Part shown: positions 16,312 through 23,612 of the stretch, piece by piece
Position numbering within the stretch: position 1 is the first letter of the stretch
How the letters are laid out: every line of letters begins with the position of its first letter
Source: Clostridiaceae bacterium
GTDB taxonomy: Bacteria > Bacillota > Clostridia > Clostridiales > Clostridiaceae
NCBI GenBank assembly: GCA_003510765.1
Contig: DOKV01000065.1
Coordinates: 1 to 24,571 of the forward strand
Length of the DNA: 24,571 bases
Direction: 5' to 3'
The notes under the pieces: model-generated
Told to the model about the DNA's origin: nothing
Database searches by the model: none
What the model saw: only the letters and a program-made list of their open reading frames with translations
Translations under genes and position numbers: made by a program

Positions 16312-17604
16312 ATGAAAAGAATCTTCAAAACGTTACTCATGACCATGCTGCTCATGAGCGTACTAGCAACGTCAGTCATGGCTCTTGATGTGTGGGAAGT
16401 GCGCTTTAGTGGAGAAGTTTCACCCAGTCAATCACAGTGGCTCAAAAACGCGTACAATGAAGCTCAGGAAAATAACGCTGACGCGGTGTACCTGATTCTC
16501 GACACCTTAGGCGGTCGCGTAGACTCTGCCCTGGAAATGGCCAAAACCATCTCTTCCATGGATACCATTGTTCTTGTAGATGGAGGCGCGATATCCGCAG
16601 GTGCTTTAATGGCACTAAGCGGCAGCGAAATGTACATGACCGGTGGCTCTACCATCGGTGGCGCAGAACCCCAAATCGGTGGAGAGAGAGCCGATGAAAA
16701 AACCGTCTCAGTTTGGTCTGCTGAACTTGCTTCGCAAGCACAAAAGAATGGACGAGACCCACAAATTGCTCGAGCCATGGCTGATGACTCCATAGCCATT
16801 GAAGGACTTGTAGAAAGCGGCAAATTACTTACTCTCACCGCAGAAGAAGCATTGGAAAATGGCATCACCGACGGTGTCTACAAAAGTGAGTCCGACTTCC
16901 GCATGGAAAAAGGCCTCAACGTCATTGGTTCTACTGGCAAAACAACCCTTAATGTGGTGACAGATTTTCTCACCTCCTCTGTGGTAAGCACCTTATTACT
17001 GATGCTTGGCATGGCAGGGATTGTCATTGAGTTTTTCACCCCAGGTTTTGGGATCCCAGGAGGCATCGGTATTGCGTCTTTAACCTTATACTTTAGCGGT
17101 AGTATTTTAGCCGGTATTTCCGGATGGGAAGCAGCTTTGCTCTTCATTGTGGGATTGGGGCTATTAATTGCTGAAGTCTTTGTCATTCCAGGATTTGGTA
17201 TTACTGGGATCCTTGGGATGTCAGCCATCTTCGGTAGCATCTTTTTGTCTACTCCAGATCCTGCCACTGCTGTACAATCTTTGGTCATTGCCATCATTGG
17301 ATCCATTGTCCTGATCATTGTGGTCTTTAGATTTACACCAGGTAGACGTGTCTTCAAAAAATTGGTGCTCAGCATGGAAGAATCTAAAGAATCAGGTTAT
17401 GTAGCAGCAAAACCCGGTCTCCGTGATCTCATCGGTCAAGAGGGCATTGCCAAAACTGTACTCAGACCCTCCGGAACAGCGGAAATCAATAATCGATTCG
17501 TTGATGTGGTAACTTCTGGAGAATTTATTAAAGAAGGGGCGACCTTAGTGGTCACGGATGTTGAAGGCATGCGTGTCATTGTGAAGGAAGCCAAAGGAGT
17601 GTAA
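16312..17604 (+). CDS. NfeD-family membrane serine protease (ClpP-class N-domain, OB C-domain)
   Basis: Full-length NfeD protein of 430 residues that is expected to work with flotillin FloA in membrane microdomains. In order: signal peptide (1-24, cleaved near SVMA/LD), an extracytoplasmic ClpP-class protease domain (25 to about 195) with proposed nucleophile Ser95 in GGAISAGALMALS and candidate base Lys130 in ADEK, four to five membrane segments (about 222-340, containing two IP/TPGFGIPG-type loops at 243-251 and 292-299), and a soluble OB-fold NfeD domain (about 345-428). The catalytic dyad matches the archaeal 1510-N stomatin protease type; activity is inferred. GGAGG is about seven bases before the ATG at 16312. 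First gene of a four-gene operon; the next start is three bases after its stop. Confidence 0.94.
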   Translation: MKRIFKTLLMTMLLMSVLATSVMALDVWEVRFSGEVSPSQSQWLKNAYNEAQENNADAVYLILDTLGGRVDSALEMAKTISSMDTIVLVDGGAISAGALMALSGSEMYMTGGSTIGGAEPQIGGERADEKTVSVWSAELASQAQKNGRDPQIARAMADDSIAIEGLVESGKLLTLTAEEALENGITDGVYKSESDFRMEKGLNVIGSTGKTTLNVVTDFLTSSVVSTLLLMLGMAGIVIEFFTPGFGIPGGIGIASLTLYFSGSILAGISGWEAALLFIVGLGLLIAEVFVIPGFGITGILGMSAIFGSIFLSTPDPATAVQSLVIAIIGSIVLIIVVFRFTPGRRVFKKLVLSMEESKESGYVAAKPGLRDLIGQEGIAKTVLRPSGTAEINNRFVDVVTSGEFIKEGATLVVTDVEGMRVIVKEAKGV

Positions 17605-17607
17605 CAA

Positions 17608-17868
17608 TTGGGGATCAAAAGCTTTTTTAGAAAACTCGTGCTCAGCACTGAAGAAACCCCAGACAACGGGTATGTGGCCGCAGATATGAGTTTGAAAGAA
17701 CTCATCGGAAAAACAGGCGTAGCCAAAACCCCACTACGTCCCGCAGGAACTGCCACCATTGATGGCGAACCTGTAGATGTAGTTACCTTAGGAGAATTTC
17801 TCCCAGCGGGTACGACCATTTTGGTCACCGGTGTGGAAGGAATGCGCATCATTGTCAAAGAAACATAA
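17608..17868 (+). CDS. Stand-alone NfeD OB-fold domain, paralogue of the preceding C-terminus
   Basis: An 86-residue soluble protein that repeats the OB domain of the gene before it: aligned by eye against NfeD residues 348-428, about 49 of 81 positions are identical, including KLVLS, GYVAA, KTxLRPxGTA, VDVVTxGEF and VEGMRxIVKE. It has no signal peptide, protease part or membrane segment, so it is cytoplasmic. The start is TTG at 17608, eight bases after AAAGGAG (17593-17599); the gap to the nfeD stop is three bases. Most likely a tandem partial duplication that became an independent subunit; it could cap or compete with NfeD at FloA. floA follows after 20 bases. Confidence 0.85.
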   Translation: MGIKSFFRKLVLSTEETPDNGYVAADMSLKELIGKTGVAKTPLRPAGTATIDGEPVDVVTLGEFLPAGTTILVTGVEGMRIIVKET

Positions 17869-17888
17869 TATGAAGGAGTTGTGAAAAA

Positions 17889-18884
17889 ATGCCAGAAATT
17901 TACGGATCAGCCATTTTACTCATGATCATCGTGGTACTACTTATTCTTCTTTTCACCATCATCCCTGTGGGATTATGGATCAGCGCTCTTGCTGCTGGTG
18001 TAAAGGTTGGATTCTTCAACCTCATCGGTATGAGACTGAGAAGAGTTGTCCCAAGTAGAATTGTAAACCCATGGATCAAAGGGGACAAAGCAGGCCTAAA
18101 GCTAAACGGAAACAAACTTGAAGCCCACTACTTAGCCGGTGGTAATGTTGACCGCGTGGTCAATGCCCTCATCGCTGCTGAGAGAGCTCAGATTCCACTA
18201 CAATTTGAAAGAGCAGCTGCCATTGACCTTGCAGGTCGTGATGTTTTAGAAGCTGTGAAAATGTCTGTTAATCCCATTGTCATTGAAACTCCCTTCATCG
18301 CTGCCGTGGCTAGAAACGGTATCGAAGTGAAGGTCAAAGCTAGAGTTACCGTTCGTGCAAACCTAGACCGTCTTGTGGGTGGTGCTGGTCAAGAAACCAT
18401 CATTGCTAGAGTAGGTGAAGGTATTGTTACAACGGTAGGTTCTGCAGAAGATCATAAGTCTGTACTAGAAAACCCAGACACCATTTCTTCCACAGTCCTT
18501 AAGAAGGGACTAGACTCAGGAACTGCTTTTGAAATTCTATCCATCGACATCGCTGATGTAGATATCGGAAGAAACATTGGTGCGAAACTTCAAGAAGATC
18601 AAGCTCAAGCGGACAAGAAGATCGCTCAAGCCAAAGCTGAAGAAAGACGTGCCATGGCCGTGGCTCAAGAACAAGAAATGCGTGCAGAAGTGCAAGCCAT
18701 GCGTGCAAAAGTTGTGGAAGCAGAAGCTGAAGTACCTAAGGCCTTATCCGAAGCCTTCAGACAAGGACATCTGGGTGCCTTTGACTATTACAACATGAAG
18801 AACATTATGGCGGATACCAACATGAGAGATGCCATTTCACAAGGCGGAAAACCAGCGCCACAAGGAACACAGAAGGAAGACTAA
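17889..18884 (+). CDS. floA: Flotillin-like protein FloA
   Basis: Membrane scaffold that organises lipid microdomains and affects membrane fluidity, secretion and signalling. The 331 residues match the FloA/YqfA family length: an N-terminal hydrophobic hairpin (about 8-40), the SPFH-like region ([47 protein letters not shown]...), [41 protein letters not shown], and a C-terminal Ala/Glu-rich coiled coil (about 235-285) that drives oligomerisation. AAGGAG lies ten bases before the ATG at 17889. It follows nfeD and the small OB gene in the usual nfeD-floA order, and the next gene begins 15 bases after its stop. Confidence 0.97.
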   Translation: MPEIYGSAILLMIIVVLLILLFTIIPVGLWISALAAGVKVGFFNLIGMRLRRVVPSRIVNPWIKGDKAGLKLNGNKLEAHYLAGGNVDRVVNALIAAERAQIPLQFERAAAIDLAGRDVLEAVKMSVNPIVIETPFIAAVARNGIEVKVKARVTVRANLDRLVGGAGQETIIARVGEGIVTTVGSAEDHKSVLENPDTISSTVLKKGLDSGTAFEILSIDIADVDIGRNIGAKLQEDQAQADKKIAQAKAEERRAMAVAQEQEMRAEVQAMRAKVVEAEAEVPKALSEAFRQGHLGAFDYYNMKNIMADTNMRDAISQGGKPAPQGTQKED

Positions 18885-18899
18885 GATAGGAGGTCTCCT

Positions 18900-19415
18900 A
18901 TGGATATTATCATTCTGCTCATTGTTTTCGGTGTCATTTCATCGATTTCAAAAAACAGCAAAAAAAATCAGGCGCAAAATAGAAAGCCTGGCGGTCAGAT
19001 GCCTCCAAGACAGAACCTTCCAACTCCACCTTCAACGGTTTCTCAGCCACAAAGACCCGCAACGCCTCAGCGTTCACAAGAATCCCTACAAGGGACTCTC
19101 ACCAGTTTATTCAATGCACTGGCTGGTGAAGAAGTACTAAAAAGTCCTGAGGAAAAGAAACGGGAAGAGTATCAACGTAGACTGTTAGAAGAAGCCAGAG
19201 AAAAAGAGGCTTTGCAAGCCAAAGAAAAAGAATTGGCCATGCAAAGAGCTGCTGCCTATGCACAGGAAGAAGAGGAAGATATTCTAGAGGCTGTTACCCT
19301 TAGTCCTTATGAAGAAGGGACCTCCTCCAATGAATCTCCCGTTTTAAACCTAGCGGATGCAAAACAAGGGATCATTTGGAAAGAAATTCTAGACCGACCA
19401 AAAGCCTTAAGATAG
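18900..19415 (+). CDS. Membrane-anchored coiled protein with WKEILDRPKALR tail
   Basis: A 171-residue protein of unknown function. An N-terminal membrane segment (2-17, DIIILLIVFGVISSIS) is followed by a Pro/Gln-rich low-complexity linker (about 28-62), a strongly charged helical or coiled-coil region (about 83-125, KKREEYQRRLLEEAREKEALQAKEKELAMQ) and a short tail IIWKEILDRPKALR (158-171). I recall W-x-E-I-L-x-x-P-x-A-L-R tails at the C-termini of other small Bacillota membrane proteins; this recollection needs a search. AGGAGG is six bases before the ATG at 18900. As the last gene of the nfeD-floA operon it is a candidate microdomain component. Confidence 0.82.
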   Translation: MDIIILLIVFGVISSISKNSKKNQAQNRKPGGQMPPRQNLPTPPSTVSQPQRPATPQRSQESLQGTLTSLFNALAGEEVLKSPEEKKREEYQRRLLEEAREKEALQAKEKELAMQRAAAYAQEEEEDILEAVTLSPYEEGTSSNESPVLNLADAKQGIIWKEILDRPKALR

Positions 19416-19419
19416 TTGA

Positions 19420-19456
19420 AAGAAGATATGTGACTTGCTCATGTATCTTCTTTTTT
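19420..19456 (+). terminator. Rho-independent terminator of the nfeD-floA operon
   Basis: A 14-bp stem AAGAAGATATGTGA (19420-19433) with TCATGTATCTTCTT (19439-19452), two wobble pairs, loop CTTGC, then a T run to 19456. Confidence 0.92.
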
Positions 19457-19485
19457 AGACCATTTTATGTGAAAATTTCATCAAT

Positions 19486-19519
19486 TTGTATCCATTTGAG
19501 ATACAAGGACTTCTATAAT
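19486..19519 (+). promoter_or_regulatory. Dyad and -10 element before the I42 inhibitor pseudogene
   Basis: TTGTATC (19486-19492) and GATACAA (19500-19506) form a perfect 7-bp inverted repeat with a 7-base centre, eight bases upstream of TATAAT (19514-19519). No normally spaced -35 is present (TTGAGA at 19496 would have a 12-base spacer). The dyad covers the -35 region and may bind an activator or repressor. Confidence 0.5.
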
Positions 19520-19550
19520 GAATGTATAGCCAAGAAAGGGGGCTTTTTCC

Positions 19551-19830
19551 ATGATCACTCACAAGAACCCCCTGGGAGGATTCCTTATGTTCTTATCTCT
19601 CATTTTACTCACTGCTTGTTCAAGAGGACTATGAGCCCTCCAGTAGCGATGAATCCTTGGTAGGCGGTGGGGGCTTTCATCACTTTTATTTTACCGGTGC
19701 AAAGGAAGGAGATGTCACAGTAACCTTCCAGCACTATCGTCCCTGGGAAGGGGCAAAGAGCGCTACAGATACCCGCGTTTTTCATGTGAAGGTCCAGCAA
19801 GACAGCACAATCCAAAGCATAACTAAATAA
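19551..19830 (+). pseudogene. Broken chagasin-type (I42) cysteine-protease inhibitor lipoprotein
   Basis: The ATG at 19551, after GAAAGGGGG, opens a lipoprotein signal MITHKNPLGGFLMFLSLILL with lipobox LTAC (Cys23), but the frame stops at TGA 19632-19634 after 27 codons. Directly at this point, in the +1 frame from 19627 to the TAA at 19828-19830, lies the C-terminal half of an I42 domain: DYEPSSSDESLVGGGG, FHHFYFTGAKEGDVTVTF, HYRPWEG and a final FHVKVQ strand. The GxGG and RPW loops of the inhibitor are present; the N-terminal half with the NPTTGY loop, about 60 residues, is missing. The simplest reading is an internal deletion that also shifted the frame. The fold assignment rests on motif recognition. 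No intact copy is in the window. Confidence 0.75.
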
Positions 19831-19835
19831 CCCTC

Positions 19836-19874
19836 AAAAAAAAGCTCAGGCACAAACACTTTCGCTCTTGCCTG
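19836..19874. terminator. Possible terminator, better formed on the minus strand
   Basis: CAGGCA (19847-19852) and TGCCTG (19869-19874) form a short stem. An A8 run at 19836-19843 would be a U tract for minus-strand transcripts; on the + strand the hairpin is followed only by GTTGTATA. Confidence 0.35.
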
Positions 19875-19912
19875 GTTGTATATAAAAGTTTTCTATCGTA
19901 AGGAGGTCTATG

Positions 19913-20797
19913 ATGAAGAACATACTCAAAAAACTACTACTCTCATTGGTGATGTTCACCATGGTCACAGGTTGCACAAAAGGGAAGGAGTCTATACCTT
20001 TGAGTTTTACACCGGATACCTATCCCATCATTGATGGGTCCACTGTTACCATCCCCCTATCAGAACACCTGGCTTCCAGTCTTCTTCAACTACCCCTGGA
20101 GGAAGCCAGGCAATATGTGCTACACAACAAAACCCACGAAGCTTATGTGAATCTCCTAGACAAAAAAGCAGATCTCATCTTTGTCACCAGCCCTTCTGAG
20201 GAAGAACTTTCTTTAGCTTCCGCCGCCAATATCACTTTAGAAGTGATTCCCATTGTCAGTGAGGCTTTTGTATTCTTAACCGGTGCAGACAATCCCGTTG
20301 AAGAGCTTACTTTGGCAGAGATTCAAGGGATCTACAGTGGTAAAATCACCAATTGGCAAGAAGTGGGCGGAAAGGATCTCCCCATCATTCCTTATCAACG
20401 GCCAGTGAACTCTGGGAGCCAAACGGGCTTTCTTGAGCTGGTTATGAAAGGTCTTGTGCCCATGGAAGCCCCAACGACTCAAGTCATTGCAGGCATGGGT
20501 GATCTCATCGATACTGTAGCTGCCTATACCGATGAGCCCCAAGGCCTTGGGTATTCTTATTTCTACTACACCACAGAGATGTGGGGCAATGAAAAGGTGA
20601 AACTATTGTCCATTGATGGTGTAGCACCCAGCAGTGAAACCATCACTTCCCATGAATACCCCATTCATACGGCCTATTACGCGGTGATTCGCGGGGATGA
20701 ACCAAAAGACAGCGCTGTTCGCAAAATCATCTCCTACATCCTATCAGATGAAGGGCAATCCCTCATGGAGGAGGCCGGTTATGTACGCATCCAATGA
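19913..20797 (+). CDS. PstS-like substrate-binding lipoprotein
   Basis: An extracytoplasmic solute-binding lipoprotein, 294 residues, of the phosphate-binding PBP-like type. The signal peptide ends in lipobox VTGC (Cys21). Family features are PIIDGSTVTIPL near the N-terminus, LTLAEIQGIYSGKITNWQEVGGKDLPIIPYQRPVNSGSQTGFLELV (about 135-180), where the R-x-x-N-S-G-S loop normally contacts the oxyanion, and a C-terminal helix AVRKIISYILSDEGQSLMEEAGYV. No PstCAB permease is encoded in the window, so it may serve as a sensor or scavenging protein instead of a transporter subunit. Two ATGs are in tandem; 19913 is preferred because AAGGAGG (19900-19906) is six bases from it but only three from 19910. 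The next gene overlaps its end by 17 bases. Confidence 0.88.
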   Translation: MKNILKKLLLSLVMFTMVTGCTKGKESIPLSFTPDTYPIIDGSTVTIPLSEHLASSLLQLPLEEARQYVLHNKTHEAYVNLLDKKADLIFVTSPSEEELSLASAANITLEVIPIVSEAFVFLTGADNPVEELTLAEIQGIYSGKITNWQEVGGKDLPIIPYQRPVNSGSQTGFLELVMKGLVPMEAPTTQVIAGMGDLIDTVAAYTDEPQGLGYSYFYYTTEMWGNEKVKLLSIDGVAPSSETITSHEYPIHTAYYAVIRGDEPKDSAVRKIISYILSDEGQSLMEEAGYVRIQ

Positions 20798-22298
20798 AGC
20801 CAAGAAGAATACCTGTGGGATCATCACCTTCATCTTCTCTCTTTGTCTGTGCATGGGCTTTTTACTTGTGGGGTGCTCTCCTAAAGAAACTACCCCACAA
20901 GCACCACTTCCCACAGTAGAAAAAGAAGAGGAGACTCCTGCATACATTTCACCTTTCATCGCTGTGACATCTCCCAAGAGGCTTCCTTATTTGATTCAAA
21001 ACAAACTGGATATTCACTATATTTATCCTCTGGGAGAAGAGGAAGGAGGAGAGAACTACCTCTCCATCTCAGGCTTACAGGACAAAGACACGGAAGCCTT
21101 GATCAACGAAAAAATCAAAGCTTTTTATGAGGACTTGAAATCTAGGCCTGTACCACCTTATAGGGGCATCAAAAGAGTTCTTGATGAAACAAGACCCATG
21201 AAATCTCAAAGTACGATGTTAAACCTTACCTTTAATTTTAATAATCTATTGTGTATCAGTGGGTACGAGTCCAGAATCTATCCTAAAATAGACAGTTATG
21301 ATGAGCTCTACGTCGATATTCAAGACGCGCTCACCATCGATCTTTCTTCCGGGGAGGAAGTAGCGCTCAGCGATCTTTTTGCAGACGACGCGTCTTACCT
21401 AGAGATCCTCAGCGACAAAACAAAAACCTTATTGGAGAAAGAATTTTCCAGCGACGAGTACAGTGAATGGTTTCATTCCACCCAACTCATCGCGCCCTTT
21501 AAAGGGATTCGAGAAGGATCTACTTTTGCTTTGTCGGATGGGGGCATGCTTTTACTCTATTTAAACCACGAAACCCCAGAATTTGATACGGGATTTTCCA
21601 CTCATTATATGATGATTCCCTTTTTAGAGCTGCAAGATGCCCTGGCACTTTATGATCGATTTTACAAAGGAAAGGAAAACCTTTATATAGATCCAGCAGC
21701 ACCCACCATCATGCTACTCTCCAGTTACAATAAGCATCTTAAAGGAGAATCCTATTATCAAGAAGAGGAGGGGGCCTCCATCTATATTCAGTACCGCTAT
21801 CCAGAAGATTTGCCACCAAAAGCCATCGATGCTTATAAAACTCTGTTAAACCTCGAGGAAAATAAGAAGATGGATAAAACTCGAAAAATGCTTTATCTTG
21901 AAGGATACGCCAGCATCATTGGACACTACATAAGTTGTGGCATTCATGTAAGTAAAAACTATGGGCAGTACAGTGAATTTGAAACCCTCTTCATGACCAT
22001 GGACCAAGAGGGCAATGAGGTGCCATTGGAAGATCTCTTTGAGGAAGGATACGATGTTTCTGCACTATTAAGAGCAAAACTCCATGACGTCTTAGCCATA
22101 GATTTTCCTTCAGTGGTCCTTGAAGAAGAAGTACTCAATGAGTATATAGACACGCTAACCTATCGGATCAATCCCATGGGACTTTACTTCAGCACCAAAC
22201 CCATGGACATAAATGAGCAAGAACGGTATCCCATCCAGTTTAACATTGACTTCCATGAAATTGGGATTGACCATTTACCTTTTATTCAACAACCTTAG
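20781..22298 (+). CDS. Lipoprotein with DUF3298-like repeats
   Basis: A secreted lipoprotein of 505 residues: short basic N-terminus, hydrophobic core, lipobox LLVGC (Cys32). The body appears to contain two related units. The first (about 85-275) has YLSISGLQDKDTEALINEKIKAF, then YDELYVDIQDALTIDLSSGEEVALSDLF; the second (about 330-490) ends its strand region with TMDQEGNEVPLEDLFEEGYDV. The 'isGL-n-IN' helix and the 'fDL-tGe-v-L-dLF' hairpin are typical of DUF3298/DUF4163 (RsiV, PdaC) domains. Function unknown. The ATG at 20781 is used: GGAGGAGG (20767-20774) is six bases upstream, within the end of the previous gene, giving a 17-base overlap and probable translational coupling. An ATG at 20697 would overlap by 100 bases and bury the signal peptide. 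Confidence 0.82.
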   Translation: MYASNEAKKNTCGIITFIFSLCLCMGFLLVGCSPKETTPQAPLPTVEKEEETPAYISPFIAVTSPKRLPYLIQNKLDIHYIYPLGEEEGGENYLSISGLQDKDTEALINEKIKAFYEDLKSRPVPPYRGIKRVLDETRPMKSQSTMLNLTFNFNNLLCISGYESRIYPKIDSYDELYVDIQDALTIDLSSGEEVALSDLFADDASYLEILSDKTKTLLEKEFSSDEYSEWFHSTQLIAPFKGIREGSTFALSDGGMLLLYLNHETPEFDTGFSTHYMMIPFLELQDALALYDRFYKGKENLYIDPAAPTIMLLSSYNKHLKGESYYQEEEGASIYIQYRYPEDLPPKAIDAYKTLLNLEENKKMDKTRKMLYLEGYASIIGHYISCGIHVSKNYGQYSEFETLFMTMDQEGNEVPLEDLFEEGYDVSALLRAKLHDVLAIDFPSVVLEEEVLNEYIDTLTYRINPMGLYFSTKPMDINEQERYPIQFNIDFHEIGIDHLPFIQQP

Positions 22299-22309
22299 GA
22301 GGATTCCCC

Positions 22310-23320
22310 ATGTATTTAAATCGAAAGCTACTTATGATGATACTGCTCCTTGGATGTCTCACGGCTTCTTGTTTCACTGCCGGTTGCACATTGACGCGCA
22401 TCGAAGGCCCTGAGGAAGAACCTACCTTCGTTGAAACGCCAAACACCATGCATCCTTCCATCATCGTGGATGGGCAGCGCTATGAAAGTACCGGCATGGA
22501 AATGCCAGGCACGCCAGACGAAAGTGAAATCAAAAAGATTACTTCCACCGTGCCCAGTAATGGATTTCCCAAAAAAGAGGGGGAAGTGAACTTTCCATCG
22601 GGGGAGAGCTACTACGCTAAAATGAACGATGGAGAACCTTATGTTGTGGTACTCATCCAAAATGAATGGGTAAAATTTATAAAATCCTCAGAAACGGGTC
22701 TCTTATATCCCGGTCGTTATACACTTATGGGTACTAAGCCTGAAAACACCAGCTGGATTCAACTTAAAGAAGACAAAACTTTTGAATTTAATAGACATAT
22801 CGCCACATCATACAGACCCACGGGCACCTATGAAGTGGAGCTTGATCTGTTGTATTTATCCCTAGATAACGAAGTTGCCTATATCTTCAACATAGAAGGG
22901 GGAAAAATCACCCTTCAAGAAGATCTTCTAGAGAATGCCCTCATAGAGGAAGGGGCCATCTTTCAATTGGCTCATGCATTTTTCACCATGGAAACCACGG
23001 ATCTTTTCTCTACAGAGGAGTTATTAAATGGAATGAAACTCGTCGTAGATGAATTTTCATTTCCAGGAGCAACACTACAAACAATTTCTTTTGTGGAAGA
23101 GGAATATAAAATGCTTCTTGAAAGCTATATGCAAAATGGCCGCGGCAGCATCAACGGTGTAGACCCCAAAAATGTGCTCATCGTACTATCCAGCTTTACC
23201 ACTTCAGGAGAAACACATCTCTCAACATTGAACCCAAATGCCACCTATGAAGGCTATCAATGGGTTCTCATACGTGACCATAAGGACGAGCCTTGGCGCA
23301 TCGATGATCAAGGGTATTGA
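22310..23320 (+). CDS. Lipoprotein with DUF4829-like C-terminal domain
   Basis: A secreted lipoprotein of 336 residues. The signal peptide ends at FTAGC (Cys26; LTASC with Cys21 is the alternative). Three parts can be seen: an N-terminal region IVDGQRYESTGMEMPGTPDESEI...YYAKMNDGEPYVVVLIQNEWVKF (about 50-125), similar in style to envelope sensor domains with a 'G-x-x-Y-x-S-T-G' start; a middle beta-domain SWIQLKEDKTFEFN...GTYEVELDLLYLSL (about 142-205); and a C-terminal unit with DPKNVLIVLSSFTTSG and YEGYQWVLIRDHKDEPWRIDDQGY (about 285-336), which resembles DUF4829. Function unknown. AGGAGG precedes the ATG by six bases; the gap to the previous stop is 11 bases. Third gene of the lipoprotein operon, ended by a strong hairpin. 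Confidence 0.82.
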   Translation: MYLNRKLLMMILLLGCLTASCFTAGCTLTRIEGPEEEPTFVETPNTMHPSIIVDGQRYESTGMEMPGTPDESEIKKITSTVPSNGFPKKEGEVNFPSGESYYAKMNDGEPYVVVLIQNEWVKFIKSSETGLLYPGRYTLMGTKPENTSWIQLKEDKTFEFNRHIATSYRPTGTYEVELDLLYLSLDNEVAYIFNIEGGKITLQEDLLENALIEEGAIFQLAHAFFTMETTDLFSTEELLNGMKLVVDEFSFPGATLQTISFVEEEYKMLLESYMQNGRGSINGVDPKNVLIVLSSFTTSGETHLSTLNPNATYEGYQWVLIRDHKDEPWRIDDQGY

Positions 23321-23339
23321 TGAATGAAGGAACTCTCAC

Positions 23340-23412
23340 GAACAACCATCAGAGATCACACCGTAGCACTGTAAAGTGCTTTCCTGGATCTCTGATGGTT
23401 GTTCTTTTATTT
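23340..23412 (+). terminator. Long two-stem terminator after the lipoprotein operon
   Basis: A perfect 18-bp stem GAACAACCATCAGAGATC (23340-23357) with its complement at 23387-23404, enclosing a second hairpin AGCACT-GTAA-AGTGCT (23365-23380). TTTTATTT follows. The length and the nested stem are unusual for a simple terminator; a small inverted-repeat element that provides termination is also possible. Confidence 0.8.
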
Positions 23413-23497
23413 CTCTGTTTTACCATGAAGAAAGAGGGGGCCACATGGATCATGGCTAAAAAGGGTATCTCAATACTAGTACTCGGAAAAATAATTT

Positions 23498-23524
23498 ATT
23501 TCGCGAAATGTTGATTTCGCGAAT
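23498..23524. promoter_or_regulatory. Two TTCGCGAA palindromes at the recombinase promoter
   Basis: ATTTCGCGAAAT (23498-23509) is a perfect 12-bp palindrome; ATTTCGCGAAT (23514-23524) repeats its core. The centres are 16 bases apart. The second overlaps the -35/spacer of the promoter below, the first lies just upstream. This looks like a two-site operator for an unidentified regulator; the motif differs from the LexA box at recA. Confidence 0.7.
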
Positions 23525-23539
23525 ATAATGACATATAAT
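23511..23539 (+). promoter_or_regulatory. Promoter of the tyrosine recombinase gene
   Basis: TTGATT (23511-23516), a 17-base spacer and TATAAT (23534-23539). Another TATAAT at 23524-23529 has no usable -35. The leader then contains a hairpin GATTTTC (23553-23559) with GAAAATC (23573-23579). Confidence 0.7.
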
Positions 23540-23552
23540 AAGAGTGGAGATT

Positions 23553-23579
23553 GATTTTCATCACTTTTCAGCGAAAATC
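23553..23579 (+). other. Leader hairpin of the tyrosine recombinase mRNA
   Basis: GATTTTC (23553-23559) and GAAAATC (23573-23579), a 7-bp AT-rich stem with a 13-base loop in the 5' leader, followed by CCCCC and not by a T tract. Role unknown. Confidence 0.35.
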
Positions 23580-23612
23580 CCCCTTCTAAAAAACCACAAA
23601 GGATGTGTGATT

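Noticed and set aside
16464..17375. Long minus-strand frames opposite nfeD (134 and 165 codons)
   Set aside because: They are shadows of the codon pattern of nfeD, rich in Pro/Met/Ser, without ribosome sites or recognisable domains.
19376..19663. 95-codon frame across the nfeD-floA operon terminator
   Set aside because: It starts inside the preceding gene, crosses the 14-bp terminator stem and has no sensible product; the I42 remnant explains the coding signal there.
20697..20780. Earlier ATG for the DUF3298-like lipoprotein
   Set aside because: It would overlap the PstS-like gene by 100 bases and place 28 polar residues before the signal peptide.
23317..23514. 65-codon frame after the lipoprotein operon
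   Set aside because: It runs through the 18-bp terminator stem and the palindromes, has no family features and no ribosome site of its own.
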